Below are positions 63,880-64,000 of a stretch of DNA of 64,000 nucleotides, one piece after another. Each line of letters starts with the position of its first letter. Position 1 is the stretch's first letter. Source of the stretch: Actinomycetota bacterium (GTDB lineage Bacteria; Actinomycetota; Acidimicrobiia; Acidimicrobiales; Ilumatobacteraceae); assembly GCA_963169665.1 (NCBI GenBank), contig CAUJET010000037.1, positions 52,249 to 116,248 on the forward strand, read 5' to 3'. Position numbers and translations under genes: made by a program. The notes under the pieces were generated by a model. The model ran no database searches, was not told where the DNA came from, and saw nothing but the letters and a program-made list of their open reading frames with translations.

Positions 63880-64000
63880 TGTGTTGTCTCAGGACATAGG
63901 AAAGGGATGTCGCGCGTCATAGGAAACCCTTGGCGGGGTGTCCAAGGCGCGTCTGATCATCACTGCTGTTGTTCTGGAGGGCCGTTCGCAACGGTCGGTC
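63880..64000 (+). mobile_element. Left end of an IS481-family insertion sequence (cut by window)
   Basis: The block starting TGTGTTGTCTCAGGACAT has the TGT-beginning terminal inverted repeat expected of IS481 elements and contains two CATAGGAAA copies about 25 bases apart (transposase-binding sites by inference). The transposase start follows. The right end is outside the window. Confidence 0.75.
63938..64000 (+). CDS. IS481-family transposase, N-terminal 21 residues
   Basis: GTG 63938 opens a frame running off the window: VSKARLIITAVV, then LEGRSQRSV, the typical start of IS481 transposases, which begin with a helix-turn-helix. A GGCGGGG stretch just before may serve as ribosome-binding site. 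Too short to judge whether the element is intact. Confidence 0.8.
   Translation, partial: MSKARLIITAVVLEGRSQRSV

Noticed and set aside
1..64000. CRISPR arrays and rRNA genes
   Set aside because: No regularly spaced direct repeats of CRISPR type and no rRNA-like sequence were seen on reading both strands.

Overview
The window is very GC-rich, almost wholly coding DNA from an actinobacterium, most likely of the class Acidimicrobiia (Ilumatobacter-like). This is inferred from the GC-biased codon use, an F420-type LLM oxidoreductase, a mycothiol-linked DinB-type protein, several cytochrome P450 and Baeyer-Villiger monooxygenases, and an IS481-type transposase. About fifty genes are packed with 0-200 base gaps. 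Many overlap by 4 bases (ATGA or GTGA), and several convergent pairs overlap at their stop codons. At many starts a TAnnnT-like hexamer lies 6-9 bases before the start codon and no Shine-Dalgarno is seen, which suggests widespread leaderless transcription.

Layout. 1-18 kb: a truncated gene, a P-type cation ATPase, two P450s, an epoxide hydrolase, a Tat/lipoprotein amine oxidase whose domain order is permuted, an amidinotransferase-fold hydrolase, a PilZ protein, a phosphodiesterase whose halves also appear permuted, small-molecule methyl- and acetyltransferases, a glyoxalase, an alkylsulfatase, a CapA-like lipoprotein and a DinB-type protein. 18-21 kb: the molybdate importer modABC behind a leaderless promoter with a dyad in its spacer. 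21-29.3 kb: PadR and TetR regulators around an acyl-CoA dehydrogenase, a YjjI-type glycyl-radical enzyme with its activase, a TauD-type dioxygenase, and a Baeyer-Villiger monooxygenase fused to an esterase. 29.4-35.5 kb: glycan genes, a GT4-toroid-GH130 operon diverging from a GH4-sugar kinase pair. 35.5-44.6 kb: a second Baeyer-Villiger monooxygenase, a PEP-utilising mobile-domain protein, a CobW GTPase, a cytochrome c/copper monooxygenase fusion lipoprotein, an MFS transporter, a 52-residue membrane protein and a sarcosine-oxidase-like flavoenzyme. 44.6-51 kb: one gene for a giant type IV prepilin-like surface protein of about 2100 residues. 51-59 kb: a STAS protein, then a minus-strand run (LLM oxidoreductase, lipoprotein, esterase, nitroreductase-SRPBCC fusion, thiolase, carotenoid oxygenase, tandem HxlR). 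59-64 kb: a divergent serine hydrolase/LuxR-ATPase pair bracketed by two copies of a strong hairpin element, with the left end of an IS481-family insertion sequence at the right edge.

Taken together the region reads as accessory catabolism: oxygenases, hydrolases, CoA enzymes, an alkylsulfatase and apocarotenoid cleavage for terpenoid, steroid, ketone or detergent-like substrates. Added to this are molybdate uptake, mannoside/glucoside handling and a surface adhesin. The most unusual items are the two permuted enzymes, the giant prepilin, the BVMO-esterase fusion and the haem-copper fusion. All functions are assigned by reading motifs; no database search was possible.
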